A stretch of 61,542 nt of DNA. It comes from Streptomyces sp. AC558_RSS880. Its GTDB lineage: Bacteria > Actinomycetota > Actinomycetes > Streptomycetales > Streptomycetaceae. The DNA is taken from the NCBI RefSeq assembly GCF_019049255.1, contig NZ_JAGMUJ010000036.1, positions 1-61,542 of the forward strand, written 5' to 3'. Below, one piece after another: positions 25,772 to 35,100 of this stretch; position 1 is the stretch's first letter, and every line of letters starts with the position of its first letter. The notes under the pieces were generated by a model. It worked only from the letters and a program-made list of their open reading frames with translations. It did no database searches and was not told the origin of the DNA. Both the position numbers and the translations under genes were made by a program.

Positions 25772-26107
25772 ATGGCATGGGACGAGTGGGAGCAGCTCAA
25801 GGCCGATGCCCTGCGACGACAGCGGGGTTCCCCGCAGATGCAGCTCAACGAGCTGGACGGGGGCGGTGGTTTCGGCGGCCCCGGCAGGCCGGGCACGTAC
25901 GGCGGCCCCAAGGTCGCCGACGACGGGCTCACCAAGAGTCGAACGAGGTGTCGCAAGGCTGAGGTCCTGGCGGATCTTCCGCAGGGCCCGCTGCAGCCCG
26001 CACCGCCTGTCGTCAATCGCCGCAGCCGTCCTCACCCTGGAGCGTCAGCGCTGAGGAAGCTCACCGCGTACACCCGGGCGGTCGAGCGTTCCGCGGTGTG
26101 TCGTTGA
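25772..26107 (+). pseudogene. Interrupted paralogue of the MAWDEW gene
   Basis: It opens with a good ribosome site and MAWDEWEQLKADALRRQ, matching the intact gene at 17171 (MAWDEWEQLKAQAADRQ), then a Gly-rich linker. After about residue 57 (VADDGLTKS) similarity stops. The frame continues as arginine/proline-rich shadow sequence to a TGA at 26105, giving a nominal 111 residues that lack the whole helical body. The break coincides with a transposase tail in another frame. Its leucine codon at the position of the TTA in the intact copy is CTC. It is convergent with the gene at 26124. Confidence 0.75.
25935..26054 (+). mobile_element. 3' end of an insertion-sequence transposase
   Basis: In the frame beginning at 25935 the sequence reads RVERGVARLRSWRIFRRARC and ends IAAAVLTLERQR-stop at 26052-26054. 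I recognise this as the C-terminus of a DDE transposase of the type common in Streptomyces insertion sequences (IS5-like). Only about 40 codons remain; the 5' part, the left end and clear terminal repeats are absent. It directly adjoins the point where the MAWDEW paralogue loses homology, so insertion followed by deletion is the likely history. Confidence 0.65.
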
Positions 26108-26123
26108 GGGGCGGGCGGGAGGG

Positions 26124-26723
26124 TCAGCAGGCGCCCTTGCGGCTCGTCACCGCGTACGCGTAGCCCGGTATCGTCGTTCCATCGCCTCCGCTGAGGCTCG
26201 GGACCAGATGGTCGTGCTTCTTGGAGCGGGTGCGCTGCACGTGGACGCAGAAGGCGACTCCCGCGCCGTCGCCCGAGACGGTGTAGGTCGAGTCGGTGGC
26301 CGTGTTGCCGGCGGTCGGGCGGGCCTCGACTCCGAGTTGCGGGGCGTCGCCGCCGCCGTGTTCCACGACCTCGTCCTCGATCATCGTGGCGTTCTCCTCG
26401 TCGACCGCGGAGTCGCTGCCGCTGGAGCCCTCGAGTCTCGTCGTGCCGTCCAGGGCCGTCACCGCCTGCTCCACGGCGCTGGTCAGTTCGTCGGCGCTCC
26501 ACTCCGCGTCGTCCTCGACGGCCAGGCCGCGGAAGCCCACGACGATCAGGAGCACGGCCATCGTGACCAGCACCAGGCGCGTGACGACGAAGGCCGCGTC
26601 CGGGACGTCGGGGGCCGACGGGTTGAGGGACGCGCGCCAGGCCCGTACGCGGTCGGCCTTGACGCAGGCCATCGCGAGCAGCACGGCGGCCAGGACCAAA
26701 CAGATCATCGACAGTTGTGTCAT
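26124..26723 (-). CDS. ESX-locus membrane protein of unknown function
   Basis: 199 residues. Two membrane helices lie at about residues 3-22 and 46-66. They are followed by an extracytoplasmic acidic stretch (residues 70-125) and a C-terminal domain with two cysteines (AFCVHVQ and the terminal Cys). The ATG at 26723 overlaps the mycosin stop (ATGA, 26720-26723) and has GGGAGG seven bases upstream, so it is translated with the mycosin. I do not recognise a named family. The position suggests an accessory of the secretion complex. Confidence 0.75.
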   Translation of the reverse strand: MTQLSMICLVLAAVLLAMACVKADRVRAWRASLNPSAPDVPDAAFVVTRLVLVTMAVLLIVVGFRGLAVEDDAEWSADELTSAVEQAVTALDGTTRLEGSSGSDSAVDEENATMIEDEVVEHGGGDAPQLGVEARPTAGNTATDSTYTVSGDGAGVAFCVHVQRTRSKKHDHLVPSLSGGDGTTIPGYAYAVTSRKGAC

Positions 26724-28036
26724 GCGTGGCCTCCCCGGCCTCCGTGCCGGCGTCGTGCGTCTCGCACCGCGACCGCCGTACCGGTCAGGCCCGCCGCCAG
26801 GACCAGGCCGCCGACCACCACGTACGTCCCCAGACGGGTGTTGCGTTCCTCGGCCGTCTCGCCGAAGTGCAGGGGGGCCACGGCGGGCGCCTTCGCGCGG
26901 ATCGCCCCTTCCTCGGCCCGGGGGGATTCCACGGGGCGGGCCGGATCGACGTCCGTGAGGGCCTTGACGGGGTCGATCACGCCCCAGCCGACCAGGCGGT
27001 CGTGGCCGGGGATCGAGCGTTCCGCGGTCTGTTCGATCTGGGCGACGATCTGGCGGGCGGTCCACTTCGGGAACTTGGCCTTCAGCAGTGCCGCCACCCC
27101 GGCCACGTACGGGGCGGAGAAGCTGGTGCCGTTGTCCGCGCAGTGGCCGTTGCCGGGGACGGTGGACACCATGTCGACGCCGGGGGCGGCCACGCCCACG
27201 AACTCACCGGACTGGGAGAAGGGCGCCCGTTCGTTGTTGCGGTCGGATGCCGCCACGGCGAGAACGCCCTCGTAGGAGGCCGGGTAGGTGACCTTGACGT
27301 TGCCTCCGAGGCCGTCGTTCCCGGCCGAGGCGACGATCACGACCTCCTGGTCCAGGGCGTGGTCGACCGCCTCCTCCAGGCTCGGGTCGGGCCGGACGGC
27401 GTTGGCCGTGTCCTGGGAGATGTTGATGACGTCGGCGCCCGCCTGGACGGCGTGGCGGATCGCGGCCGCGAGGGTCTCGGCGGTGCCGTTGCCCTCCGCG
27501 TCGTTCTGCTTGATCGGGATGATCGTGGCCTCGGGGGCCAGACCGACGAAGCCGGTGCCTTCGGCGGGGCGGGCCGCGATGATGCCGGCCACGCGGGTGC
27601 CGTGGCCGACGGTGTCGGTGGTGCCCTGCGCGTTGCCGCGCTCGATCTTCTCGCCCTTGGCGTTCTTCGACGGCAGGAGGTTCCTGCCCTTCGACGCGTC
27701 GACGGCGTCGGAGAGCTGGGGGTTCTTCACGTCGACGCCCGTGTCGATCACCGCGACCCGGACGTCCTCCCCCTTCGACTGTGCCCACAGCGCGTCGAGG
27801 TTGACGCGTTGCAGCGCCCACGGCCGGCCCTCGTACTTCTTGGACGGGAACGTGCATCGTCCGGCGTCGTCCGCCCGTGCCTCGGGGGCTGCCGGGAACA
27901 CCAGGACGGTCCCCGTGAGGACGGTGGCGGCGAGCACGGTCAGCGTCGTGCGCGGCAGTGCGCGGGGGTGTCGGACCGCGCGTGCGTCCTCGGTCCGTTC
28001 GGTGGCGTCACGTCCGGTGCGGGTGTGTGTCGGCAT
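26720..28036 (-). CDS. mycP: Mycosin (type VII secretion serine protease), copy 2
   Basis: 438 residues. Subtilisin-family protease with an N-terminal extension and signal segment (to about residue 55). The triad is D98 (AVIDTG), H145 (VGHGT) and S305 (NGTSFSA), with N240 (SAGND) for the oxyanion hole. C61 and C299 may form the extra disulfide typical of mycosins. A C-terminal membrane helix (about 405-425) and a basic tail follow. It is 30 bases downstream of eccB and overlaps the next gene. It is only moderately similar to copy 1, so the two are unlikely to be a recent duplication. Confidence 0.93.
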   Translation of the reverse strand: MPTHTRTGRDATERTEDARAVRHPRALPRTTLTVLAATVLTGTVLVFPAAPEARADDAGRCTFPSKKYEGRPWALQRVNLDALWAQSKGEDVRVAVIDTGVDVKNPQLSDAVDASKGRNLLPSKNAKGEKIERGNAQGTTDTVGHGTRVAGIIAARPAEGTGFVGLAPEATIIPIKQNDAEGNGTAETLAAAIRHAVQAGADVINISQDTANAVRPDPSLEEAVDHALDQEVVIVASAGNDGLGGNVKVTYPASYEGVLAVAASDRNNERAPFSQSGEFVGVAAPGVDMVSTVPGNGHCADNGTSFSAPYVAGVAALLKAKFPKWTARQIVAQIEQTAERSIPGHDRLVGWGVIDPVKALTDVDPARPVESPRAEEGAIRAKAPAVAPLHFGETAEERNTRLGTYVVVGGLVLAAGLTGTAVAVRDARRRHGGRGGHA

Positions 28037-28066
28037 GGCTGGTCGCTTCCTGACGGGCCGTGGCGG

Positions 28067-29593
28067 TTAGGAACCCTGCGGCTGCCGCGCAGCCGCTTCC
28101 GACAGGCGCGGACCGGTGGGCAGGAACGTCGACCACTGTGCCGGGACGGGAGAGGGTGCGACCTTCTCGTAGCCGAGGCGGGTCTGGGCGATCTTGGCCT
28201 CGTTGAGTCCCTGCTCACGCTGCTTGTCGGAGGTTCCGATCCCCTCGTCGTCCGTGGCGCTGTCGCTGTTGGACTGCAGGGCGTAGCGCAGCCCCGTGTC
28301 GGTGACCAGGAAGACCCCGCCGGCGTCGGTCTCCGTGCCCTGGAACTGCCGGTAGAGCTGGCCGGAGCCCGGGGTGACGTAGGCGCTGGACGAGCCGGTG
28401 GGCAACTGCGCCGGGAAATCGGTGCCCACCCAGGTGGACAGGGTCGTCCTGCCGTTCTTGGCGTCCACCGAGCGCAGGACGTTGCAGACGGTGTTGTGGC
28501 CGGAGGCCGCGGTGGTGCCGTCGTTGACCGTCTTCGGCCGGTACGACGGCCAGTTCCTCTCCCCCTCGAAGTCCGTGCTGTCGACGACCGCGCCGGGGCT
28601 GACCTGCTGGGCCTCGCCCGCCTGCCCGACACCGACCAGGTCGCCGCTGTTGAGCAGCAGGGTGGCGGTGAACTCGGAGATGCGCGCCACCTCGCCGGGC
28701 AGGACGACGTAGTACTGCATGCGCCGGCCGTCGTACGCCTTGATGACCATGCCGACCTTGTCGTACTGGCGGAGGGCCTCGGCGGCTCCCGCTTCCGCGC
28801 CCGGTGTGCCCGGGATCTCCGGGATGGAGATCGGGTCGCCCTGGTGAAGGGTGTCCAGCCACTCCTGGGACACGCGCTGCGGGGCGCGCCCCTGGGTGTC
28901 GAGGGCCTTGAGGAGTTCCTTGTCGGCCGGGTCGGCCAGCGGGTAGGCGGAGCCGCGGGAGTCGACCACGTACGGGGAGGTGCCGTCCGGGCCGACGACG
29001 TACATCAGCTCGCCCCCGGTGAGCCTGCCGGAGCCCTCGGTCCTGGACCACTCCTTCTCCGCGAGAACGAACGCCGCCTTCTGGATGGCGCGGCCGCCGG
29101 CGCCGGGCCGTTCGCAGACCGCCCAGCGCTTGGCGGCCTCGGCCTCCTCGGGCGAGGGCAGCCGGTCGGGCGCGTAGGGGATGCCGATCGTGGCGCCGTG
29201 CGGTGGTTCGCCGCTGTCGAGGACCTTCTCCTTGACGGTGATGACGCTGTCCTTGTCGGGGTCCAGGAGGAGCTTCGCGGACGCCATGTTGAGGACGGGG
29301 TGCAGCTGCTTCTTCCCGTCCGTCTTGAGCACGACGTACCGCGTGGTGGAGTCGCTGGCCACGATCACGTGTGCCCCCGGTTCGTCCCACCCCTTCGGGG
29401 CCGTGGGACTGAACAGGCCGATCGCGCCGAACACGGCGAGGACGACCACGCCGACGATGACGCCCGGCACGACCGCCCTGAGTGGTTTGGGGGCGTCCTC
29501 TTCCGAACCCGAGGGGGAGGGCTGCAGGAAGGACGCGAGCGTGCGGCGCTTCGCGAAGGTGTAGGCGTTCAGTTCATCGCGCCGTGATGCCAT
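28067..29593 (-). CDS. eccB: Type VII secretion protein EccB
   Basis: 508 residues. Membrane-spanning component of the ESX complex with a large outer domain. The family's N-terminal signature RRDELNAYTFAKRRTLAS is at residues 4-21, one membrane helix at about 40-62, then the EccB repeat domain with conserved VGPDGTSPYVVDSRGSAYPL and RISEFTATLLL segments and a cysteine pair (AVCERP and TVCNVL). It is the first gene of the eccB-mycP-26124 operon and diverges from eccE across 228 bases. Confidence 0.95.
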   Translation of the reverse strand: MASRRDELNAYTFAKRRTLASFLQPSPSGSEEDAPKPLRAVVPGVIVGVVVLAVFGAIGLFSPTAPKGWDEPGAHVIVASDSTTRYVVLKTDGKKQLHPVLNMASAKLLLDPDKDSVITVKEKVLDSGEPPHGATIGIPYAPDRLPSPEEAEAAKRWAVCERPGAGGRAIQKAAFVLAEKEWSRTEGSGRLTGGELMYVVGPDGTSPYVVDSRGSAYPLADPADKELLKALDTQGRAPQRVSQEWLDTLHQGDPISIPEIPGTPGAEAGAAEALRQYDKVGMVIKAYDGRRMQYYVVLPGEVARISEFTATLLLNSGDLVGVGQAGEAQQVSPGAVVDSTDFEGERNWPSYRPKTVNDGTTAASGHNTVCNVLRSVDAKNGRTTLSTWVGTDFPAQLPTGSSSAYVTPGSGQLYRQFQGTETDAGGVFLVTDTGLRYALQSNSDSATDDEGIGTSDKQREQGLNEAKIAQTRLGYEKVAPSPVPAQWSTFLPTGPRLSEAAARQPQGS

Positions 29594-29636
29594 CTGCTTT
29601 CGTTCTCTCCCCGTGCGAGGAAGTGGAGGACCGGTG

Positions 29637-29664
29637 GATGTTCAGTGGGTGGCCACTGAACATC
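29637..29664. promoter_or_regulatory. 12-bp perfect inverted repeat between eccB and eccE
   Basis: GATGTTCAGTGG (29637-29648) and CCACTGAACATC (29653-29664) flank GTGG. It lies 43 bases from the eccB start in the divergent region 29594-29821, so a dimeric regulator there could control both operons. It is not at a gene end, which argues against a terminator. No strong -35/-10 pair is evident for either direction. Confidence 0.55.
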
Positions 29665-29821
29665 AGTCCCCGCACCCCCGGCTGCCTCTGGAACCCCGAC
29701 TGTCAGTCCCGGCCCCTACTATGCCTGCTGCGCGTTCGGGTGTGTGGCACGGGTAGGGTGCTGGGGCCCTGCCGGTTTCCTGCGGGCAGTGTTTTAGGGA
29801 GAGTTCGGGGGTTTTTCAGTG

Positions 29822-31102
29822 ATGGCTTCCGCGCCACGGACCCGGTCGCGATCGCAATCGGCGATATCGAGGGCCGCCGTACCCCGTCTGCGGACGCGTT
29901 CGGGGCACGGCGGCTCCTTCCTGGTCCAACGGCTGGTGCTGCTGGAGTTGGCGGCCGCCCTGGTGGTGTGCGGCTGGCTCATCGGCCCTTTCGTCCTGAT
30001 ACCGGGTGCCGTCGTCGCCGTCCTCCTCTGTGTGCTCGCGGTCGTACGGCGGCGTGGACACTCCCTGCCGGACTGGCTGAGCAGTCGGCTGGCTCTGCGT
30101 GCCCGCCTCCGGAGAGCGGCGAAAGCCCCGGTACCGCCGGACGTCGACCCCGGTCTGATGCCCGCGGTGGAGTGTGAGCCGAACCTGCGGACGCACACCT
30201 ACGACCACGGTGGCGACCGTGACCGGCGGCCGGTGGGCATGGTGGGTGACGGGAGCTTCCTCAGCGCTGTCCTCCAGGTGGAGGCCGACGCCGGTGCCCT
30301 GCGTGCCGAGCGCGGTCGCAGGCCGCTTCCGCTCGCGCTGGTCCGGGACGCGCTGGAGGTGGACGGCATCCGGCTGGAGTCGGCTCAGGTCGTGCTGCAC
30401 ACGCAGCCCGCGCCCGCGCCCCACCTGCCCCAGCAGTCCGTCGTGGTGACCAACTACCAGCAGTTGCAGACCGAAAGCGTCTCGCCGGCGGTCCGCATCA
30501 TGTGGATCGCGCTGAAACTCGACCACGAGCTCTGTCCTGAAGCGGTGGCCGCGCGTGGTGGCGGGCTCCTCGGGGCGCAGAAGTGCCTGGTGCGGTCGGC
30601 GGAGCACCTGTCCAGCCGGCTGACGGGCGCCGGTTTCCGGGCGAGCCTGCTGACCGAGGAGGAACTGACGGCCGCCATCAGTACGTCGGCGTGCGCCAAC
30701 CCCATGGTGACCGCCCAGGCCGGACAGAGCGACGCGCCCCGGCGGCGGACCGAGGAGTCCAGCCGCAGCTGGCGGTGCGACAACCGCAGGCACACCACGT
30801 ACTGGGTCCGTCGCTGGCCCCCGCTCGGCGGTCCCGGCGACGGTCTGCCCCAGCTCGTCGCCGAGTTGACGGCGGTTCCCGCGCTGGCGACGACGTTCAG
30901 CCTGACCCTGGCCCGCAGCGGGCAGCGGGACGTGGCGGTCACCGGACACATGCGGGTCACCGGTCGCAGCAGCACCGAGCTGGCCGAGGCCCGCCGCGCA
31001 CTGGAGCACACCGCACGCCGGGCGCGGACCGGGATCGTACGCCTGGACCGGGAGCAACTGCCCGGTGTGCTCGCCACTCTGCCGCTCGGAGGTGCCCGCT
31101 GA
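29822..31102 (+). CDS. eccE: Type VII secretion protein EccE
   Basis: 426 residues. Peripheral member of the ESX membrane complex. After a basic start, two membrane helices (about 38-58 and 60-80) precede a cytoplasmic domain containing the EccE pattern around DGSFLSAVLQVEAD and a C-terminal helical/strand region. An in-frame GTG three bases earlier (29819) is an alternative start. Its TGA overlaps the next gene's ATG (31100-31104). Confidence 0.88.
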   Translation: MASAPRTRSRSQSAISRAAVPRLRTRSGHGGSFLVQRLVLLELAAALVVCGWLIGPFVLIPGAVVAVLLCVLAVVRRRGHSLPDWLSSRLALRARLRRAAKAPVPPDVDPGLMPAVECEPNLRTHTYDHGGDRDRRPVGMVGDGSFLSAVLQVEADAGALRAERGRRPLPLALVRDALEVDGIRLESAQVVLHTQPAPAPHLPQQSVVVTNYQQLQTESVSPAVRIMWIALKLDHELCPEAVAARGGGLLGAQKCLVRSAEHLSSRLTGAGFRASLLTEEELTAAISTSACANPMVTAQAGQSDAPRRRTEESSRSWRCDNRRHTTYWVRRWPPLGGPGDGLPQLVAELTAVPALATTFSLTLARSGQRDVAVTGHMRVTGRSSTELAEARRALEHTARRARTGIVRLDREQLPGVLATLPLGGAR

Positions 31103-31875
31103 TGGTCATGCCGACATCCACCACACCGGCCGGTCCGGTCGCCGGTGCGCAGCCGCCCGTCGGTCTCCGGGACCGCCTGCGCACCGGGTTCGGGTTGCTG
31201 GGACCCCGGCACCCACGGCACACACTGTCCTTGGCCGAGGCCGACATGCTGGCCCTGCCCATAGGCGACGACGGAGTCGTGGTGGGTGTGAACGCCGAGG
31301 GACAGCCCGCTGTTCTCGGGGTGAACCGCCCGACACCGTTCGACATCCTGCTCATCGGTGGTCTGTGGACGACGCAGGTGCTGGCGCTGCGCGCGGCGGC
31401 GACGGGGGCGCGGGTCGCGGTGGAGACCGGTCGGCCCGGTCACTGGGCGCAGGTCGTGCAGGCGGTCGGCGGCGGCCAGTCCGGGATGACCGTGCACGAG
31501 GTGGGCCGGGTACCGCCGCTCGGTGCCTCGGCGACGGGTCCCGTCCTGGTGATCCGGGACTGCGGCATGCGACCGCCGCGCGGGCGGGTGACCTCGGCGC
31601 CCTGGCAGTCCGTCCTCACGCTTCTGCCCTATCTGAGTCCGGTCGCGCCCAGGCTGGCGCGTCAGGCACGCCTGGTGGGTGTGCAACGCGTCTCACCTGA
31701 TGAGGCGGTGGAGATCGGGCGGGTGACGGGATTGCCCCGGGCCGAGTACGAGGCGCTTCCCACGCTCGCCGACGGCGTCACCTTGTGGTGTACGGAGCGG
31801 GACCGGCAGTACGTGATGACGCAGCCGACGGACGCCGAGATCGGTCTGGTGGGAACGCCGCGTCGTATGGACTGA
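31102..31875 (+). CDS. Conserved ESX-locus protein, soluble
   Basis: 257 residues, translationally coupled to eccE through a TGATG overlap, with GGAGG eight bases before the ATG. No membrane helix or signal peptide. It is alpha/beta in character with a central segment (PFDILLIGGLWTTQVLALRA) like a nucleotide-fold core but without a P-loop. I know it only as a hypothetical protein conserved next to eccE in Streptomyces. A cytosolic accessory role is inferred from position. Confidence 0.8.
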   Translation: MVMPTSTTPAGPVAGAQPPVGLRDRLRTGFGLLGPRHPRHTLSLAEADMLALPIGDDGVVVGVNAEGQPAVLGVNRPTPFDILLIGGLWTTQVLALRAAATGARVAVETGRPGHWAQVVQAVGGGQSGMTVHEVGRVPPLGASATGPVLVIRDCGMRPPRGRVTSAPWQSVLTLLPYLSPVAPRLARQARLVGVQRVSPDEAVEIGRVTGLPRAEYEALPTLADGVTLWCTERDRQYVMTQPTDAEIGLVGTPRRMD

Positions 31876-31992
31876 CCGGACGACTCACAGCCCTTCGGGC
31901 GTCATGTGCGGTTTGACGTATCTGTAGGTGTTTGCCGACCGGTGGGTGACGGCGCGTGACGCCCACCGCAGGTGCTGCGCGGTGGGCGGGGC

Positions 31993-32022
31993 TGACGGGG
32001 CGGGGCTACTGGTGATTAGGGT
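31993..32022 (+). promoter_or_regulatory. Candidate promoter of the EspI-like gene
   Basis: TGACGG (31993-31998) and TAGGGT (32017-32022) with an 18-base spacer lie in the 303-base gap 31876-32178, which holds no gene. The leader would be about 150 bases. The match is moderate. Confidence 0.35.
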
Positions 32023-32178
32023 GGTACCCGGCGCGACGCCAGAACCCGGAGGCCGGGCATCGGCGTCCCACAGGGAGGGCCGGTTCGGACGACTTCGTTT
32101 CCTTTTCGGACACGTCGGACGACGAGAAATGGTCGCCCCAGCACGGCACAAGGGTGCTCGACCACACCAGGAGGAACT

Positions 32179-35100
32179 GTGAGCAGCGATCGGGACGGGA
32201 CGCTCGGGGGCTGGGCGACACCCGGCGATGACCAGCCCGACGCGGAGTCCGCCATCGAGACGACGGGCGAGTTCACCATCGACTACGCGCCGCCGGCCTG
32301 GTACACGCAGAACGCTTCGGGGAGTTCGGAGCCGGGGGCGTCGTCCGCTTCATCCGGTTCGTCGCCCTCCTCGCCTGCTTCGGATCCTTCGGCTTCTCCG
32401 GCTTTCTCGGCTCCTTCGGCTCCTTCCTCCGGTGGACCCGTTCCGCCGCTGCCGGGGTCGACTCCGCCGCCGCACGCGCCCGCGCCGGGGGCGCCCTTCA
32501 CTCCGCCGGCGCCCGCGCCCTCATCGGGCGCCCCGTTCACGCCTCCGGCGCCCGCGCCCGCCGCGCCGTTCACGCCGCCCGCGCCGCCCTCCGGGGAGCC
32601 GGTGGCCGTGCCGAGGCTTCCGGTGGGGAGTGGGTTCGAGCCACAGCGGCCGGAAGCGGAGAAGGAGCCCGCGGAGTCGGGGGCGGCTTTCCCTCCGGCC
32701 GTGCCGGACAGCCCGGTCGGTGGTTTCCAGGCCGACAACGGTGATCTGGAGAGCGGTGCGACGATCCGCTTCTCCGCCGCCGCGCTGAAGCGGGAGATCG
32801 CGGAGCGCGAGGCGGGCGCGGAAGCAGAGTCCGGGGCCGAGGCCGAGTCCGGGGCCGAGGCCGAGGTGCGGCTGGAGCCGTCCGACGGTGAGGGCGGAAC
32901 CCACGACGACGCCGAGAGCGCTGCGGGGACCCCCGACGGCCCGTCGGACGCCGACGGCTCCGAGGAAGCTTCCGGTACGGCCGACGAGCCCGGCGCCGGC
33001 GCGGTCTCCGGCCCCGAGGACATCACGGCCGACGAGGCGGAAACCGAGGATGCCGGGTCCTCGGTGACCGACGTGGAGGGCGACGCCGCTCCGGCGGAGC
33101 CGAAGACCGGCCCCGAGGACACCGGACCGGCGGACGATCCGGCGCCGGCCGGCGCGGCTCCCGAGGGCGACACGTCCCGGGACGCCGCCCCGGCCGCGCC
33201 CGACGCCCCGCCCGCCTGGACTCTCCCGGCACCGCAGGGCGTGCCCCCGGTGCCGTCGGCGCACCCCGCCGCCCCGGCGCACCCCGCCGCCCCGGCGCCG
33301 CCCGACCAGTGGCCCGCGCAGCCACCGCAGGCACCCGTCCAGCCGGCGGACGCGGGCGCACAGCCTCTGCCCGCGGCGGCGCAGGACCAGCCGGCCGCCC
33401 CCGCTCAGCAGCCGCCGTTCCAGCCCCAGGCACCGCAGCCCGCCCCCGCCGCCTGGAACCCGCCGACCGCCCCACAGGCCGGTTACGGCTTCCCCCAGCC
33501 CCCCGCACAGCAGCCCGGGGCCCCAGCGCCCAGCGCTCCCGCCGGCTACGGCTTCCCCCAGCCGGGTGCCGCCCCGACTCCTCCGGCCCAGCCCGCCGGT
33601 TACGGCTTCCCGCCCGCCGGTGCCCCCGGCACGGCGAACCCGCAGCCCGAGGCCGCCCCCGCACCCGGCCCGGCGTCGGCCCCCCAGCAGCCCGGTGCGG
33701 CAGTCCCGCAGCAGCCCTCCGCGCAGCCCCAGCCCGGCACCCCGCCCGTGCCCGGCCCGCAGGCCGGCTACGGCTTCCCCCAGCCGGGTGCCGCCCCGGC
33801 TCCCCCGGCCCAGCCCGGCGCTTACGGCTTCCCTCAGCAGCCGCAGCAGCCCGGCATCCCCCCGCAGCCGCAGCAGGGGCAGCAGCCCGGTGTGCCGCAG
33901 CAGCAGCCCGTCGATCCGCGTACCGGGGCCGCCTGGCCGCAGCCCATACAGCACGACCAGCGGCAGCCGACCAACCCCGGTGCGGCGCCCCTCGGTTACA
34001 CCGCCGCCGTGGAGCTGTCCTCGGACCGGCTGCTCAACAGCCGGAAGCAGAAGGCGAAGAGCAGCCGCCCCGCGGCCGGCGGTTCGCGTTTCAAGCTGGG
34101 CGGGAAGAAGGAGGAGGCCGAGCGGCAGCGGAAGCTGGAGCTGATCCGTACGCCGGTGCTGTCCTGCTACCGCATCGCCGTCATCAGCCTCAAGGGCGGC
34201 GTCGGCAAGACGACCACGACCACCGCCCTCGGCGCCACCCTCGCCACCGAGCGGCAGGACAAGATCCTCGCGATCGACGCCAACCCGGACGCCGGTACGC
34301 TCGGCCGCCGGGTGCGGCGCGAGACCGGGGCCACCATCCGCGACCTCGTCCAGGCGATCCCGTACCTCAACTCGTACATGGACATCCGGCGGTTCACCTC
34401 CCAGGCGCCGTCCGGTCTGGAGATCATCGCCAACGACGTGGACCCGGCCGTGTCCACGACCTTCAACGACGAGGACTACCGGCGCGCGATCGACGTGCTC
34501 GGCAAGCAGTACCCGGTCATCCTCACCGACTCCGGTACAGGTCTGCTCTACAGCGCCATGCGCGGCGTGCTGGACCTCGCCGACCAGCTGATCATCATCT
34601 CCACGCCGTCCGTGGACGGTGCGAGCAGCGCCAGTACGACGCTGGACTGGCTGTCCGCGCACGGGTACGCGGACCTCGTCTCGCGGTCCCTCACCGTGAT
34701 CTCCGGGGTGCGCGAGACCGGCAAGATGATCAAGGTCGACGACATCGTGGCGCACTTCCAGACCCGATGCCGGGGCGTGATCGTCGTACCGTTCGACGAG
34801 CACCTGGCCGCGGGTGCGGAGGTCGACCTCGACATGATGCGGCCGAAGGTGCGGGAGGCGTACTTCAACCTCGCGGCGATGGTCGCCGAGGACTTCGTAC
34901 GGCATCAGCAGTCGCACGGTCTGTGGACCTCCGACGGCAACCCGCCGCCGGTCGCCGCCCCGCCGCTGCCGGGCCAGGGCGCCCCCGGTCAGCCCTTCCC
35001 CGGTCACCCCGCCCCGGGGCAACCCGTCCCCGGTCAGCCCTTCCCGGGTCAGCCCATGCCCGGTCAGCCCATGCCCGGTCAGCCCATGCCCGGTCAGGCC

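Noticed and set aside
25665..25934. Upstream continuation of the transposase frame as a longer transposase
   Set aside because: Before about 25935 the frame has no transposase character and overlaps the coding frame of the MAWDEW paralogue and its leader; only the tail is kept.
25589..26035. 148-codon minus-strand frame across the broken paralogue
   Set aside because: It spans two unrelated segments (paralogue leader and transposase tail) in antisense, has no ribosome site and no recognisable domain.
26717..29587. 956-codon plus-strand open frame opposite mycosin 2 and eccB
   Set aside because: Antisense shadow; both minus-strand genes have full catalytic or family signatures.
32320..33980. 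Repeated proline/alanine codons resembling a CRISPR or satellite array
   Set aside because: The repeats are in frame, of irregular spacing and degenerate, as expected for low-complexity protein coding; no repeat-spacer periodicity.
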